Both the position numbers and the translations under genes were made by a program. From the NCBI RefSeq assembly GCF_038502225.1, contig NW_027196456.1, positions 1 to 64,000 on the forward strand: DNA of 64,000 bases. Direction: 5' to 3'. Positions 51,829 through 61,898 of the stretch are shown here, in pieces. Within the stretch, counting starts at the first letter, position 1. Each line of letters starts with the position of its first letter. The DNA is from Cherax quadricarinatus (lineage: Eukaryota; Arthropoda; Malacostraca; Decapoda; Parastacidae). The notes under the pieces were generated by a model that made no database searches, was not told the DNA's origin, and saw only the letters and a list, made by a program, of their open reading frames with translations.

Positions 51829-53470
51829 ATGAGTGAGCTACTCAAGTCCCAATATGACTCGGCTTTTAGCGAGCAGCTAACCAGACTGAGAGCCGTAGAC
51901 CTAAATGAATTTTACGAGCGAGACACAGAATTTGGTAGACTTAAATCTGATATTATCCTGATGCCAAATGACTTCAAGAAGGCAATCAACAACATACCCA
52001 TGCACTCTGCCCCAGGCCCAGACTCATGGAACTCCGTGTTCATCAAGCACTGCAAGAAACCCCTATCATGTGCTTTTAACATCCTATGGAGAGGAAGCAT
52101 GGGCACAGGGGTCGTCCCACAGCTGCTAAAAACAACAGACATAGCCCCACTTCACAAAGAGGTCAGTAAAGCAATAGCAAAGAACTACAGACCGATAGCT
52201 CTAGCATCCCATTTCATAAAAATCTTTGAAAGATTGCCACTTATCTAGATACCCATCAGTTACACAACCCAGGGTTGTGGATGCTCTAGAAGACAAACAC
52301 AATGCAGATGTAGTATACACAGACTTTGCAAAAGCCTTTGACAAATGTGACCATGGTGTAATAGCGTACATAATGCATGATAAAGATATAACAGGAAAAG
52401 TTGGTAGAGGGATCTGTAAATTCCTAACAAATAGAACGCAAAGAGTAGCAGTAAACAGAGTAAAGTCTGAGGCGGCTACTGTGAGAAGCTCTGTTCCACA
52501 AGGCACAGTACTCGCTCCCATTCTGTTCCTCATCCTCGTATCTGACATAGACAGGGATGTTAGCCATGGCACCATGTCCTCCTTTGCAGATGACGCCCAA
52601 ATTTACATGACAGTGTCCTCCATTGGAGACACCGCAAGACTCCAGGTGGACATCAACCAAATATTTAAATGGGGCGCAGAAAACAATATGAAGTTCAAAG
52701 ATGAGAAATTAAAACTATATCGGAGTATAAAACAAATTCCAACCACACAATAGAGCAAAAAATTAATGTAAAAGACCAGGGAGTGACAATGTCAGAGGAT
52801 CTCACTTTCAAAGACCACAACATTGTATCAATCGCATCTGCTAGAAAAATGACAGGATCGATCATGAGTACCTTCAAAACTAGGGACACCAAGCCCATGA
52901 TGACACTTCAGATCGCTTGTTCTATCTAGGCTGGAATATTGCTGTGCACTAACACCACCTTTCAAGGCAGGTGAAATTGCTGACCTAGAAAATGTACAGA
53001 GAACCTTCACGGTGTGCATAACTGCTATAAAACACCTCAATTACTGGGAACACTTGAAGTTCCTCAACCTGTGCTCCCTAGAATGCAGGCGGGAGAGATA
53101 CATGATTATTTGCACCTGGAAAATCCTAAAAGAATTAGTACCAAACTTGCACGTGAAAAATCACTCCATATGAAAGCAAAAGGCTCGGCAGACGATGCAA
53201 CATCCTCCCAATGAAAAGTAGGGGCGCCACTAGCACGATAAGAGACAACACAATAAGTGTCAGGGGCCCAAGACTGATCAACTGCCTCCTAGCATACATA
53301 AGGGGGATTACCAATAGACCCCTGGCTGTCTTCAAGAAGGCACTGGACAGGTACCTAAAGTCAGTACTTGAATAGTTGGGTTGTGTGCAGCCAACATTAA
53401 CAGCCTGGTTGATCAGGCCCTGATCCACCATGAGGCTTGGTCACAGACCAGGCCGCAAGGGCACTGACCC
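51829..53470 (+). pseudogene. old LINE, reverse transcriptase and 3' end
   Basis: MSELLKSQYDSAFSE, INNIPMHSAPGPDSWNSVFI, LKTTDIAPLHKEVSKAIAKN with YRPIALASHFIKIFERL, then in a shifted frame VVYTDFAKAFDKCDHGVIAY, SSVPQGTVLAPILFLILVSD and FADDAQIYM. The tail has PLAVFKKALDRYLKSVLE and a conserved non-coding end CCTGGTTGATCAGGCCCTGA. Several frame breaks. Jockey/CR1-group type. Confidence 0.8.
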
Positions 53471-53486
53471 CCAAAACCCTCTTCAG

Positions 53487-53875
53487 GTATACTGAATGTG
53501 TACTCACCTATTTGTGGTTGCAGGGATTGATTCATAGCTCCTGGACCCGCCTCTTCACTGATTGCTACTAGGTCCTCTCTCTCCCTGCTCCATGAGCTTT
53601 ATCAAACCTAGCCTTAAAACTATGTATGGTTCCCGCCTCCACTACGTCACTTTATAGGCTATTCCACGGCCTGACTACTCTATGACTGAAGAAATACTTC
53701 CTAACATCCCTTTGATTCATCTGAGTCTTCAACATCGAATTGTGACCTCTTGTTTGTGTGTCCCATCTCTGGAACATCCCGTCTTTGTCCGCCTTGTCTA
53801 TTCCGTGCAGTATTTTATATGTCGTTATCATGTCTCCCCGACCCTCCTGTCCTCCAGGTGTGTGTGTGTGTGTGT
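53487..53875 (-). mobile_element. CR1-like LINE tail (family 2), minus strand
   Basis: Codes on the minus strand for GGQEGRGDMITTYKILHGID, GMFQRWDTQTRGHNSML and DVRKYFFSHRVVRPWNSL, then a 3' UTR ending CAACCACAAATAGGTGAGTA. 5' truncated at a (GT)n tract (53862-53880). Confidence 0.8.
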
Positions 53876-53984
53876 GTGTACTCACCTATTTGTACTCACC
53901 TATTTGTGGTTGCAGGGCTCGAGTCATAGCTGATTGCTACTAGGTCCTCTCTCTCCCTGCCCCATGAGCTTTATCATACCTCGC
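53876..53984 (-). mobile_element. CR1-like LINE tail (family 2), 3' part of a split copy
   Basis: A second copy of the same tail (TGCAACCACAAATAGGTGAG repeated). It is split by the CR1 at 53985-57893, with its other half at 57894-58016. Confidence 0.82.
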
Positions 53985-53989
53985 ATGAG

Positions 53990-54769
53990 GCTTCTAGCAG
54001 TGAGGTGCAGTCTGTCTCTCACTGTGAGGAGGCTGTAGGTGGGGTGGTAGCAACGGCTACCAGCAGTGAGGTGCAGCCCAGCACCTGCTACAAGTGGCGA
54101 GTTGTTCACAGTAATGGGAGGCGCATCAGAGTAAGGAAAGTTAAGAGTGCAGACCTGAAGGTAGGAAATCGCTTCTCTGTTCTCCAGGATGAATGTACTT
54201 CAGTGGCCAGTGAAGGTAAGGGTACTACTGCCCCTGCTAATGAAGGTAAGCGCATTCTTGTGGTTGGTGACTCTCAGGTAAGATATGTTGATCGTGCTTT
54301 TTGTAATAGGAATAAGAAGATGAGAGATAGAGTGTGCTTCCCTGGAGCTGGTGTTGGGGACATTGTCAACAGACTGGATAATATCATGTCAGGTAATGGG
54401 AACAAGCCCATTATCTGTCTCAGTGCTGGTGGAAATGATATTGGGAAGGGTAGGAGAGAAGAGCTGCTAGATAAGTACAGGTCAGCTATAGATTTCATTA
54501 AGTCTAAGGGAGGGATCCCAATCATATGTAGCATCTTGCCTAGAAGGGGAGTAGGAAATGAATGGTTGTCTAGGGCAATTGGTGTAAATTGCTGGCTAGA
54601 CAGATACTGCAAGGAACTTGCAATCCCATTCATTGACAACTGGAACAACTTTTATGGCAAACATGATATGTATGCAAGGGATGGGGTTCATCTCTCTGGG
54701 GCAGGGGTGGTAGCACTTGCAGACTCGATTGAGAAGGCCATTGGTGAAATGCCTATGATTTTAAACTGA
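53990..54769 (+). CDS. CR1 ORF1: SGNH/GDSL hydrolase-type protein, N-terminus missing
   Basis: The frame is open from the element's left border (ASSSEVQSVSHCEE) with no ATG, so the N-terminus is lost by truncation. An imperfect repeat SSEVQ occurs twice. The C-terminal domain shows SGNH blocks: VVGDSQVRY (Ser, about residue 87 counted from 54005), PGAGVGDIVNRLD (Gly), LSAGGNDIGKG (Asn) and DGVHLSGAGVVAL (Asp and His, about 226). Esterase-type ORF1 proteins are known from CR1 elements; nucleic-acid or membrane roles are proposed for them. The stop TGA (54767-54769) overlaps the ORF2 ATG by one base. Confidence 0.85.
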   Translation, partial: ASSSEVQSVSHCEEAVGGVVATATSSEVQPSTCYKWRVVHSNGRRIRVRKVKSADLKVGNRFSVLQDECTSVASEGKGTTAPANEGKRILVVGDSQVRYVDRAFCNRNKKMRDRVCFPGAGVGDIVNRLDNIMSGNGNKPIICLSAGGNDIGKGRREELLDKYRSAIDFIKSKGGIPIICSILPRRGVGNEWLSRAIGVNCWLDRYCKELAIPFIDNWNNFYGKHDMYARDGVHLSGAGVVALADSIEKAIGEMPMILN

Positions 54770-57714
54770 TGGAAGATAGAGGTATGGGTGTGTGTGGGAA
54801 ACAAGCAGGTTGCAACACTAGGGTTGGAAACAGTAAATGTATAAAAGGCATTCAGCATGAAGTTATAAATAAAGACAATAGAACAGGTCAGCAAACAAAG
54901 GGGGACAGCAGAGGGCAGCAAGGGACTAGCTCCCTTAAGGTTTACTATACTAATAGCAGGAGTGTTAGAAATAAGATAGATGAGCTAAGATTAATTGCAA
55001 GTGCAGGAAACATAGATATTATTGCTATAACAGAGACCTGGCTCAATCTGAAAGATAGAGAGATGCCCTCTGAATGTCACATACAAGGCTATAAATTATT
55101 CCACACTGACAGGGTCAACAGGAAAGGTGGTGGAGTAGCGATGTATGTCAGAGACAATTTAAATTGTTGTGTTAGACAAGATATTAAATTAGAAGCGTCA
55201 GCCACTGAATCTGTTTGGTTACAGCTTCTCGAGGGCCGAGAAAAACTAATTTTGGGTGTGATTTACAGGGCCCCAAATCTTGATAGGGAGTGCAGTAAAC
55301 TTCTATGGGACGAAATTCGTAAGGCATCTACATACGAAAATGTTGTGCTAATGGGAGATTTCAACTATAGACAGATTGACTGGAGCAATTTGACAGGAAA
55401 TTTAGAGTCGGGTGACTTTCTTGATACGATCCAGGATTGTTTTTTAAAACAGTTTGTGACAGAGCCAACTAGGGGAAATAACCTCCTTGACTTGGTTCTT
55501 GCCAGTAGGGAAACACTAATTAATAATCTTGAGGTTAATGATGAGCTTGGGGAGAGTGATCACAAATCACTCAGTTTTAACATATCATGGAATTCCCCTA
55601 ATAATGGCAATCAAGTCTCCGTCCCTGACTTTCGCTTGGCTGATTTCATAGGACTGAAAAATTACTTAGGTGGGCTGAACTGGAATGACCTGACTAGGGG
55701 TCAGGTAGGTGGTGATGGTTGCCGATATGATGCTTTCCAGGGCATAGTTCTAGCTGCTCAGTCAAATTATGTTCCAAATAGGGAAATCAGATCAAACAAA
55801 AATGATCCTAAATGGATGAACAATAGATTAAAATATCTGATTGGTCAAAAGAGAGGCATATATAGGCAAATCAAAAGAGGAGAGGGGCAATTAAGAAATC
55901 GATATATTCAGTTAAAGAGAGAAATAAAAAAGGGAATTAGAAAAGCAAATAGAGATTATGAGGTTAAAGTTGCAAGAGAATCGAAGACTAACCCAAAAGG
56001 ATTCTTTCAGGTATACAGAAGTAAGATCAGGGACAAGATAGGCCCACTCAAAAGTTCCTCGGGTCAGCTCACTGACAGTGATAAGGAAATGTGTAGAATT
56101 TTTAACACATACTTCCTCTCAGTTTTTACACAGGAGGATACCAGCGATATTCCAGTAATGATAAATTATGTAGAACAGGACGATAATAAACTGTGCACTA
56201 TTAGGGTCACAAGTGACATGGTCCTTAGGCAAATAGATAAATTAAAACCTAACAAATCCCCAGGCCCTGATGAACTGTATGCAAGGGTTCTAAAGGAATG
56301 TAAAGAGGAGCTTAGCACACCTTTGGCTAATCTTTTCAACATATCACTACAAACTGGCATGGTGCCAGATAAGTGGAAAATGGCAAATGTGATACCTATT
56401 TTCAAAACAGGTGACAAGTCCTTAGCTTCGAACTATAGACCAATAAGCCTAACCTCCATAGTGGGAAAATTTATGGAATCAATAATTGCCGAGGCAGTTC
56501 GTAGCCACCTTGAAAAGCATAAATTAATCAACGAATCTCAGCATGGTTTTACAAAGGGGCGTTCCTGCCTTACGAATTTATTAACTTTTTTCACTAAGGT
56601 ATTTGAGGAGGTAGATCATGGTAATGAATATGATATTGTGTATATGGACTTCAGTAAGGCTTTTGACAGGGTCCCACATCAGAGACTATTGAGGAAAATT
56701 AAAGCACATGGAATAGGAGGAGAAATTTTTTCCTGGATAGAGGCATGGTTGACAAATAGGCAGCAGAGAGTTTGCATAAATGGGGAGAAATCAGAGTGGG
56801 GAAGCGTCACGAGCGGTGTTCCACAGGGGTCAGTGTTGGGCCCCCTGCTGTTCACAATCTACATAAACGACATAGATGAGGGCATAAAGAGCGACATCGG
56901 CAAGTTTGCCGATGACACCAAAATAGGCCGTCGAATTCATTCTGACGAGGACATTCGAGCACTCCAGGAAGATTTGAATAGACTGATGCAGTGGTCGGAG
57001 AAGTGGCAGATGCAGTTTAATATAGACAAATGCAAAGTTCTAAATGTTGGACAGGACAATAACCATGCCACATATAAACTAAATAATGTAGATCTTAATA
57101 TTACGGATTGCGAAAAAGATTTAGGAGTTCTGGTTAGCAGTAATCTGAAACCAAGACAACAGTGCATAAGTGTTCGCAATAAAGCTAATAGAATCCTTGG
57201 CTTCATATCAAGAAGCATAAATAATAGGAGTCCTCAGGTTGTTCTTCAACTCTATACATCCTTGGTTAGGCCTCATTTAGATTATGCTGCACAGTTTTGG
57301 TCACCGTATTACAGAATGGATATAAATTCTCTGGAAAATGTACAAAGGAGGATGACAAGGATGATCCCATGTATCAGAAACCTTCCCTATGAGGATAGAC
57401 TAAGGGCCCTGAAACTGCACTCTCTAGAAAGACGTAGAATTAGGGGGGATATGATTGAGGTTTATAAGTGGAAGACAGGAATAAATAAAGGGGATGTAAA
57501 TAGTGTGCTGAAAATATCTAGCCTAGACAGGACTCGCAGCAATGGTTTTAAGTTGGAAAAATTCAGATTCAGGAGGGATATAGGAAAGTACTGGTTTGGT
57601 AATAGAGTTGTGGATGAGTGGAACAAACTCCCAAGTACCGTTATAGAGGCCAGAACGTTGTGTAGCTTTAAAAATAGGTTGGATAAATACATGAGTAGAT
57701 GTGGGTGGGTGTGA
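54769..57714 (+). CDS. CR1 ORF2: endonuclease/reverse transcriptase, intact
   Basis: 981 residues without a stop. APE endonuclease: YYTNSRSVRNKIDEL (about 59), AITETWLN, GGGVAMYVRD, LGVIYRAPN, MGDFNYRQIDW (about 197), LLDLVLASRE and GESDHKSLSF (about 262). Reverse transcriptase: NKSPGPDELYARVLKE, ANVIPIFKTGDKSLASNYRP, HGFTKGRSCLTNLL, YMDFSKAFDRVPHQ (about 626), SGVPQGSVLGPLLFTIYIND (about 682), KFADDTKIGRR (about 711) and LGVLVSSNLKP. The tail is ERRRIRGDMIEVYKWKTG and [20 protein letters not shown]. It nicks target DNA and copies its RNA at the nick. A related 3' end lies at 29700-30030. Confidence 0.92.
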   Translation: MEDRGMGVCGKQAGCNTRVGNSKCIKGIQHEVINKDNRTGQQTKGDSRGQQGTSSLKVYYTNSRSVRNKIDELRLIASAGNIDIIAITETWLNLKDREMPSECHIQGYKLFHTDRVNRKGGGVAMYVRDNLNCCVRQDIKLEASATESVWLQLLEGREKLILGVIYRAPNLDRECSKLLWDEIRKASTYENVVLMGDFNYRQIDWSNLTGNLESGDFLDTIQDCFLKQFVTEPTRGNNLLDLVLASRETLINNLEVNDELGESDHKSLSFNISWNSPNNGNQVSVPDFRLADFIGLKNYLGGLNWNDLTRGQVGGDGCRYDAFQGIVLAAQSNYVPNREIRSNKNDPKWMNNRLKYLIGQKRGIYRQIKRGEGQLRNRYIQLKREIKKGIRKANRDYEVKVARESKTNPKGFFQVYRSKIRDKIGPLKSSSGQLTDSDKEMCRIFNTYFLSVFTQEDTSDIPVMINYVEQDDNKLCTIRVTSDMVLRQIDKLKPNKSPGPDELYARVLKECKEELSTPLANLFNISLQTGMVPDKWKMANVIPIFKTGDKSLASNYRPISLTSIVGKFMESIIAEAVRSHLEKHKLINESQHGFTKGRSCLTNLLTFFTKVFEEVDHGNEYDIVYMDFSKAFDRVPHQRLLRKIKAHGIGGEIFSWIEAWLTNRQQRVCINGEKSEWGSVTSGVPQGSVLGPLLFTIYINDIDEGIKSDIGKFADDTKIGRRIHSDEDIRALQEDLNRLMQWSEKWQMQFNIDKCKVLNVGQDNNHATYKLNNVDLNITDCEKDLGVLVSSNLKPRQQCISVRNKANRILGFISRSINNRSPQVVLQLYTSLVRPHLDYAAQFWSPYYRMDINSLENVQRRMTRMIPCIRNLPYEDRLRALKLHSLERRRIRGDMIEVYKWKTGINKGDVNSVLKISSLDRTRSNGFKLEKFRFRRDIGKYWFGNRVVDEWNKLPSTVIEARTLCSFKNRLDKYMSRCGWV

Positions 57715-57893
57715 GTTGGACCTGATAGCTTGTGCTAACAGGTCGGTTGCCGTGTTCCTCCCTTAAGTCAATGTGACCTGACCTGACTAGGTTGGGTGCA
57801 TTGGCTTAAGCCGGTAGGGACTTGGACCTGCCTCGCATGGGCCAGTAGGCCTTCTGCAGTGTTCCTTCGTTCTTATGTTCTTATGTTCTTATG

Positions 57894-58011
57894 CATTAAA
57901 ACTATGTATGGTTCCCGCCTCCACTACGTCAACTCTATGACTGAAGAAATACTTCCTAAACTCCCTTTGATTCATCTGAGTCTTCAACTTCCAATTGTGA
58001 CCCCTTGTTTC

Positions 58012-58016
<5 letters not shown>
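57894..58016 (-). mobile_element. CR1-like LINE tail (family 2), 5' part of the split copy
   Basis: Continues from 53876-53984 on the minus strand (MNQREFRKYFFSHR followed by VDVVEAGTIHSFNA). It stops at a (TG)n/(TA)n tract. Confidence 0.8.

Positions 58017-58086
<70 letters not shown>
58012..58086. repeat. (TG)n(TA)n microsatellite
   Basis: About 20 bases of TG followed by about 55 bases of TA. Confidence 0.97.
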
Positions 58087-58087
<1 letters not shown>

Positions 58088-58089
<2 letters not shown>

Positions 58090-58365
58090 ACTAAACTGCG
58101 GCAGGCCAAGATTCGACCCCACGACACATTGTTCCTCCTTAAGAGACAACATACGTGCCACCCTATCCACTATGCCATCAATCCTACAAACAACATGAGC
58201 CTAGCGAACTAGACTTGTTTCATGTTGCGAGGACAGTCGTGTCAGTGGAAGTTCAAGGATTAATTTCAGCCTCCTCCTGTTTGAATACCCGCCTCAACAA
58301 GCAGTCTATATAGCAATGAAACCACGAAACAAGTGGTACTGAATCATTTACCAAACTGCGGCAGG
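58088..58365 (-). repeat. tRNA-like SINE-type repeat between two TA tracts
   Basis: Minus strand from about 58180: TGGCATAGTGGATAGGGTGG (A-box-like), GGGTCGAATCTTGG (B-box-like), then CCTGCCGCAGTTTAGT. The end word AAACTGCGGCAGG is repeated at 58094 and 58354. The sequence between (58200-58350) is unassigned. Confidence 0.6.

Positions 58366-58368
<3 letters not shown>

Positions 58369-58460
<92 letters not shown>
58369..58460. repeat. (TA)n microsatellite
   Basis: About 92 bases of perfect TA. Confidence 0.97.
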
Positions 58461-58463
<3 letters not shown>

Positions 58464-58806
58464 AAAAATAGGTAAAATTGGTCAATTAGGAAGAACTCGT
58501 TTAAAATTATTTTCATTTATGTTAATGTAAAAAATGTAATGTAAAAATTTTGTGCCAAAAGAACCTTAGAAAACTTACCTAACCTTATTATAACAAGCGC
58601 AATTTAATTAAGCCTAATCCAACTAAATATATTTTAGATAAGTTTACAATAATCTAATAATAAACAAACACAATGAAATATTTTTTCCGTTAGGTTCAGA
58701 ATGATTTTTGCAAAATCTTTGCACACACAAATTTCGCTTGCCTTATTCGGCAAGAAGAGCGTTAAGCCCAAACCGCAAGTTTTACCTATTCGGCACGACA
58801 TACACA
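58461..58806. repeat. interspersed repeat bounded by AGGTAAAA / TTTTACCT
   Basis: Left end AATAGGTAAAATTGGTCAAT and right end AAGTTTTACCTATTCGGCAC form short inverted ends. Inside are AAGAACCTTAGAAAACTTAC, AGCGCAATTTAATTAAGCC, CCGTTAGGTTCAGAATGATT and TTCGCTTGCCTTATTCGGC. I recall this text as common next to TA tracts in decapod DNA, but the class is unknown. Confidence 0.6.
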
Positions 58807-58891
58807 CATACACGAAGGGTGTATGGGTAGACTGAAAGTATTCAATAGTGGCAGGTGACCACTACAGTTGTGCCAGCTCGACACCTGCGCA

Positions 58892-58990
58892 CTAACACCG
58901 TGTAACATGTGGCGAGGTTGGTCACTGACACCGTGTAACATGTGGCGAGGTTGGTCACTGACACCGTGTAACATGTGGCGAGGTTGGTCA
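58892..58990. repeat. 33-bp minisatellite, 3 copies
   Basis: Unit includes ACACCGTGTAACATGTGG and CGAGGTTGGTCACTG, repeated three times with almost no divergence. Confidence 0.95.
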
Positions 58991-59129
58991 CTGACACCTG
59001 CTCTGCTGTACCATGTACCGCAGTCTTATATATCCGTTAATTACATGCAGGAAACACCATTCAACTCCTGCTGAGTGTTTGTGTGCAAATTTAAAAGATT
59101 GTTCTCAGTGGAATATATCAAGATACTGC

Positions 59130-59200
59130 TTGAGAAAGCTCCTGGAGAGCGAAACGTTGCCACTATAAATTACATTAGTTACATCTGTGTCCACATACCT
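59130..59200 (+). repeat. single arm of the 43-kb palindromic element
   Basis: AAAGCTCCTGGAGAGCGAAA, CGTTGCCACTATAAATTACA and TTAGTTACATCTGTGTCC match the right arm at 43165-43515. Confidence 0.75.
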
Positions 59201-59273
59201 TCCATTCTCTCGGTAATTCTAACATCATTACTGTAATGTGTTTGTCACTAGTCAAGAGTGGTTTAATCCCTAA

Positions 59274-59321
59274 GCTGTATAGCCCTTGTGGCTTAGCGCT
59301 TCTTTTTTATTATAATAATAA
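59274..59321 (+). mobile_element. 48-bp SINE-B tail with 12-bp target duplication
   Basis: GCTGTATAGCCCTTGTGGC, TTAGCGCTTC and TTATTATAATAATAA between perfect TTTAATCCCTAA copies (59262-59273 and 59322-59333). Confidence 0.93.
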
Positions 59322-59439
59322 TTTAATCCCTAAAACAGATGAGAGTCAACTCTTAAGAAGCTTCCTCGTTGTTTAGCGAGTCGAAGCTGTATTTATAAGA
59401 GGTTTCAATTGTTAATTTGTTATATGCATTGGGATTAGA

Positions 59440-59540
59440 TCTTAGGGGTAATACAGCGCTTTGATCAGAGGAAGGGTAAGGATACCTCATATTCTTTGGA
59501 TCAAGAGCTCCTCTCTGGCGTCAAGTCACTTCGATCCCTC
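59440..59540 (-). repeat. degenerate SINE-B copy
   Basis: GGGGTAATACAGCGCTTTGA, GGAAGGGTAAGG and GGATCAAGAGCTCCTC follow the minus-strand order of SINE-B with indels. Confidence 0.6.
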
Positions 59541-59630
59541 CTCATTGAAGGCAGAGATTTGCTTTTTAGTAGGACAGAAATTCATCTGAAAGGAATCTTT
59601 AGGTTTTCTAAGGGAAAGTTGGAAGTCTAA

Positions 59631-59732
59631 GACTGAAACCTCTGGTTTCTAACGTGCTAGGGTGGTCAGCACATATTACGTGACTGAAACCTCTGGTTTC
59701 TAATGTGCTAGGGTGGTCAGCACATACTGACG
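59631..59732. repeat. 51-bp tandem duplication
   Basis: GACTGAAACCTCTGGTTTCT ... GGGTGGTCAGCACATA repeated once, with only a few mismatches. Confidence 0.95.
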
Positions 59733-59941
59733 TCCTCGTTTGACGCGCATAAGAGTGAGTCTTAGTGTGACGCACAATATTACGATCTCTCTTACTCATC
59801 TGAGAGTTGGTATTTGTTTAATCTTACAGCAGTTAAAGCTTAGGCAACATTTACAGTTTATAAACCTATTATTACTATTTACTATTACTACTACTACTAC
59901 TGACTATTTAAGTTCTATTTAGCCCATCGACTCGGAATTAT

Positions 59942-59998
59942 TATCATTATAATCAAAATTAAGCGTTAAACCGCCAAGGGCATACAGCGCTGCTACTC
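59942..59998 (-). repeat. SINE-B tail fragment
   Basis: ATTATAATCAAAATTAAGCG and CATACAGCGCTGCT are the reversed 3' end of SINE-B. Confidence 0.75.
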
Positions 59999-60914
59999 TG
60001 GAAAAACGAAATTCAGTCTGTTTCTCTATCATCTATTATCTTCTATTAGCCTCTATTTTCAACTACATTAGTTATGCAAATCACTCAGGGGAGAATTGTT
60101 ACAAGACACACAATAGCCGCAGATTGGTCATAAAAAAAGAACGTGAATTGGCTGCCTCTGACAGAAGATAAGCGTTATGGTCATATTATCTACAAAGTGA
60201 AGCGATAAATCTTTTGAAGAGGTAATCACTGTTGATCCCAAGAAGACAGAGCCGCTGTAAATCCTTTGAGAGCCAGAGCTCTTCACCAGCATCGGCTCTA
60301 AGAGCCAGCTCAATATTCCTCCCGTCAACATTAAGGACGCCAGTGGAATAAATCAGTGACTTTTTTTTTTTTTTTGGGGGGGGGGGGGGTGGAGTTATCC
60401 TGAGTAATCTACACACATGCTGCTATGTATGATAATTTATATAACTGTATTTATGTGTACCTGTACCTAAATAAACTTACTAATATTAGAGCTTACCCCA
60501 GTACTGTCAACATCATCTCAAGTGCTGGAGAGATGACCGAGTGTTGTCAGTCTACACTGAATATAACCTACTTTACGCACTGGGAGGTAAAACGTCAACA
60601 GGGACTTGCTAAACACGGGCTATGGATAAACAACATCGATAGATGAGCTATCGATAGATACTTTCGTTTCACATGTATGCAGCTTGTTCCGTAACCTTCA
60701 TGCTTGAAAACCGAATTGGTCATACAGCCCACTAACTTCAGAATATACAGAGATGTGACGAGTTACAGAGAACTGTGAACGTCTGTATCAGCGTCTGAGA
60801 GTTGTGTTCATAACTGACTGAACCTGGATTAGTATCCCATGTGAGGGGGATGGGAAGAAGACGTCTAGGCTTTCTTACCCCTCCTTATGTACTTTTTCAC
60901 CTAACAATAAATAG
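59999..60914. other. unassigned, with a T/G homopolymer block
   Basis: No gene recognised. 60359-60390 is a run of T then G. The rest has no family signature. Confidence 0.5.
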
Positions 60915-61195
60915 GTAAGATAAGATTTCGTTCGGATTTTTAACCCCGGAGGGTTAGCCACCCAGGATAACCCAAGAAAGTCAGTGCGTCATCGAGGACT
61001 GTCTGACTTATTTCCATTGGGGTCCTCAATCTTGTCCCCCAGGATGCGACCCACACCCAGGTACCTATTCGCTGCTAGGTGAACAGGACAATAGTGTAAG
61101 GAAACGTGTCGAAATGTTTCCACCTGCCGGGAATCGAACCCGGGCCCTCCGTGTGTGAAGCGGGAGCTTTAGCCACCAGGCTACCGGGCCACAGC
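60915..61195 (-). mobile_element. tRNA-Val-derived SINE (family 1)
   Basis: Close to the 43194-43493 copy: GGTTCGATTCCCGG, AGCAGCGAATAGGTACCTGG, GGGTCGCATCCTGGGGG, a body with TAACCCTCCGGGGTTAAAAA and the tail CTTATCTTACC. GGTGTTAGTCGACT-type text is deleted at about 61053. Confidence 0.88.
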
Positions 61196-61384
61196 CACCA
61201 GGCCACTTATGCAGGAGCTAGGTGACTATTGCGGGTCAAGTGTTAGAGGAAGAACCTGACGATAATAATCCGTATTTCTTGGCTTAGTATTATCCTGGGT
61301 TTAATATCTATTGGGATATATTCACAATGTGTTGCTCGGTTAGGATAAGCACTGGTGAGTCTGGATACTAACTGGATGATTAAT

Positions 61385-61548
61385 ATTATTATTATAATCA
61401 AGGGGAAGCGCTAAACCCGGAGGATTATACAGCGCCTGGGGGGGGGGGATGTGGAAGACATTCAGGCTTAATTCGGGGAACTGGAGCACAGATCCAATTC
61501 CCTAAATCAAGAGCCCCTCACCAACATCAAGGAACCTTCCTTGAGGGG
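61385..61548 (-). mobile_element. SINE-B, full-length copy with target duplication
   Basis: Minus-strand match to 45548-45710 throughout, including the C/G run at about 61440. Flanked by ACTAACTGGATGATTAAT (from 61367) and ACTAACTGGACGAGTGAAT (from 61549), a slightly diverged duplication. Confidence 0.88.
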
Positions 61549-61689
61549 ACTAACTGGACGAGTGAATATGTCCCTCTCATGAATAGGATTTCGGCAGGAT
61601 AATTTACAGCTTCCTGCCTCCTGTTGTCTGCCCTGAATACGTAACATAGAAATTGAAATAATTATAAACAATTTTTAAAGGGTTGGAAG

Positions 61690-61805
61690 GGTAAGCCAGT
61701 TGAAGGCCTCGGTCAGATGACCAAAAGCTCCAGCTATTAGTCATTATATGACTAAGACCCGAGTCAGGAAACACTTGTCCTGTTTCCTGACAAACTTTAC
61801 CTAAC
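61690..61805 (-). repeat. interspersed repeat, inverted partner at 63345-63460
   Basis: GAAGGCCTCGGTCAGATGAC, AAAGCTCCAGCTATTAG and CAGGAAACACTTGTCCTG complement the 63.4-kb copy. Family unknown. Confidence 0.75.
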
Positions 61806-61898
61806 CTAATGCAAACACCAATCATAAATAATGGTTGCCATGCAGTGTTACCATGTATGGTTGATAGTGTTGCAATGTATAACATAGCAAGCTGTTAC

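Larger units (their letters stand above)
53985..57893 (+). mobile_element. CR1 LINE, ORF2 intact, ORF1 5' truncated
   Basis: 3.9 kb. It ends in a repeated 8-mer tail (GTTCTTAT)n typical of CR1 octamer tails. GCAT at 53982-53985 and 57894-57897 is the probable short target duplication in the minus-strand CR1-like tail. No poly(A). Confidence 0.88.

Noticed and set aside
57889..58516. Frames with long IYIYIY runs (also 62613-62849)
   Set aside because: Translations of TA microsatellites.
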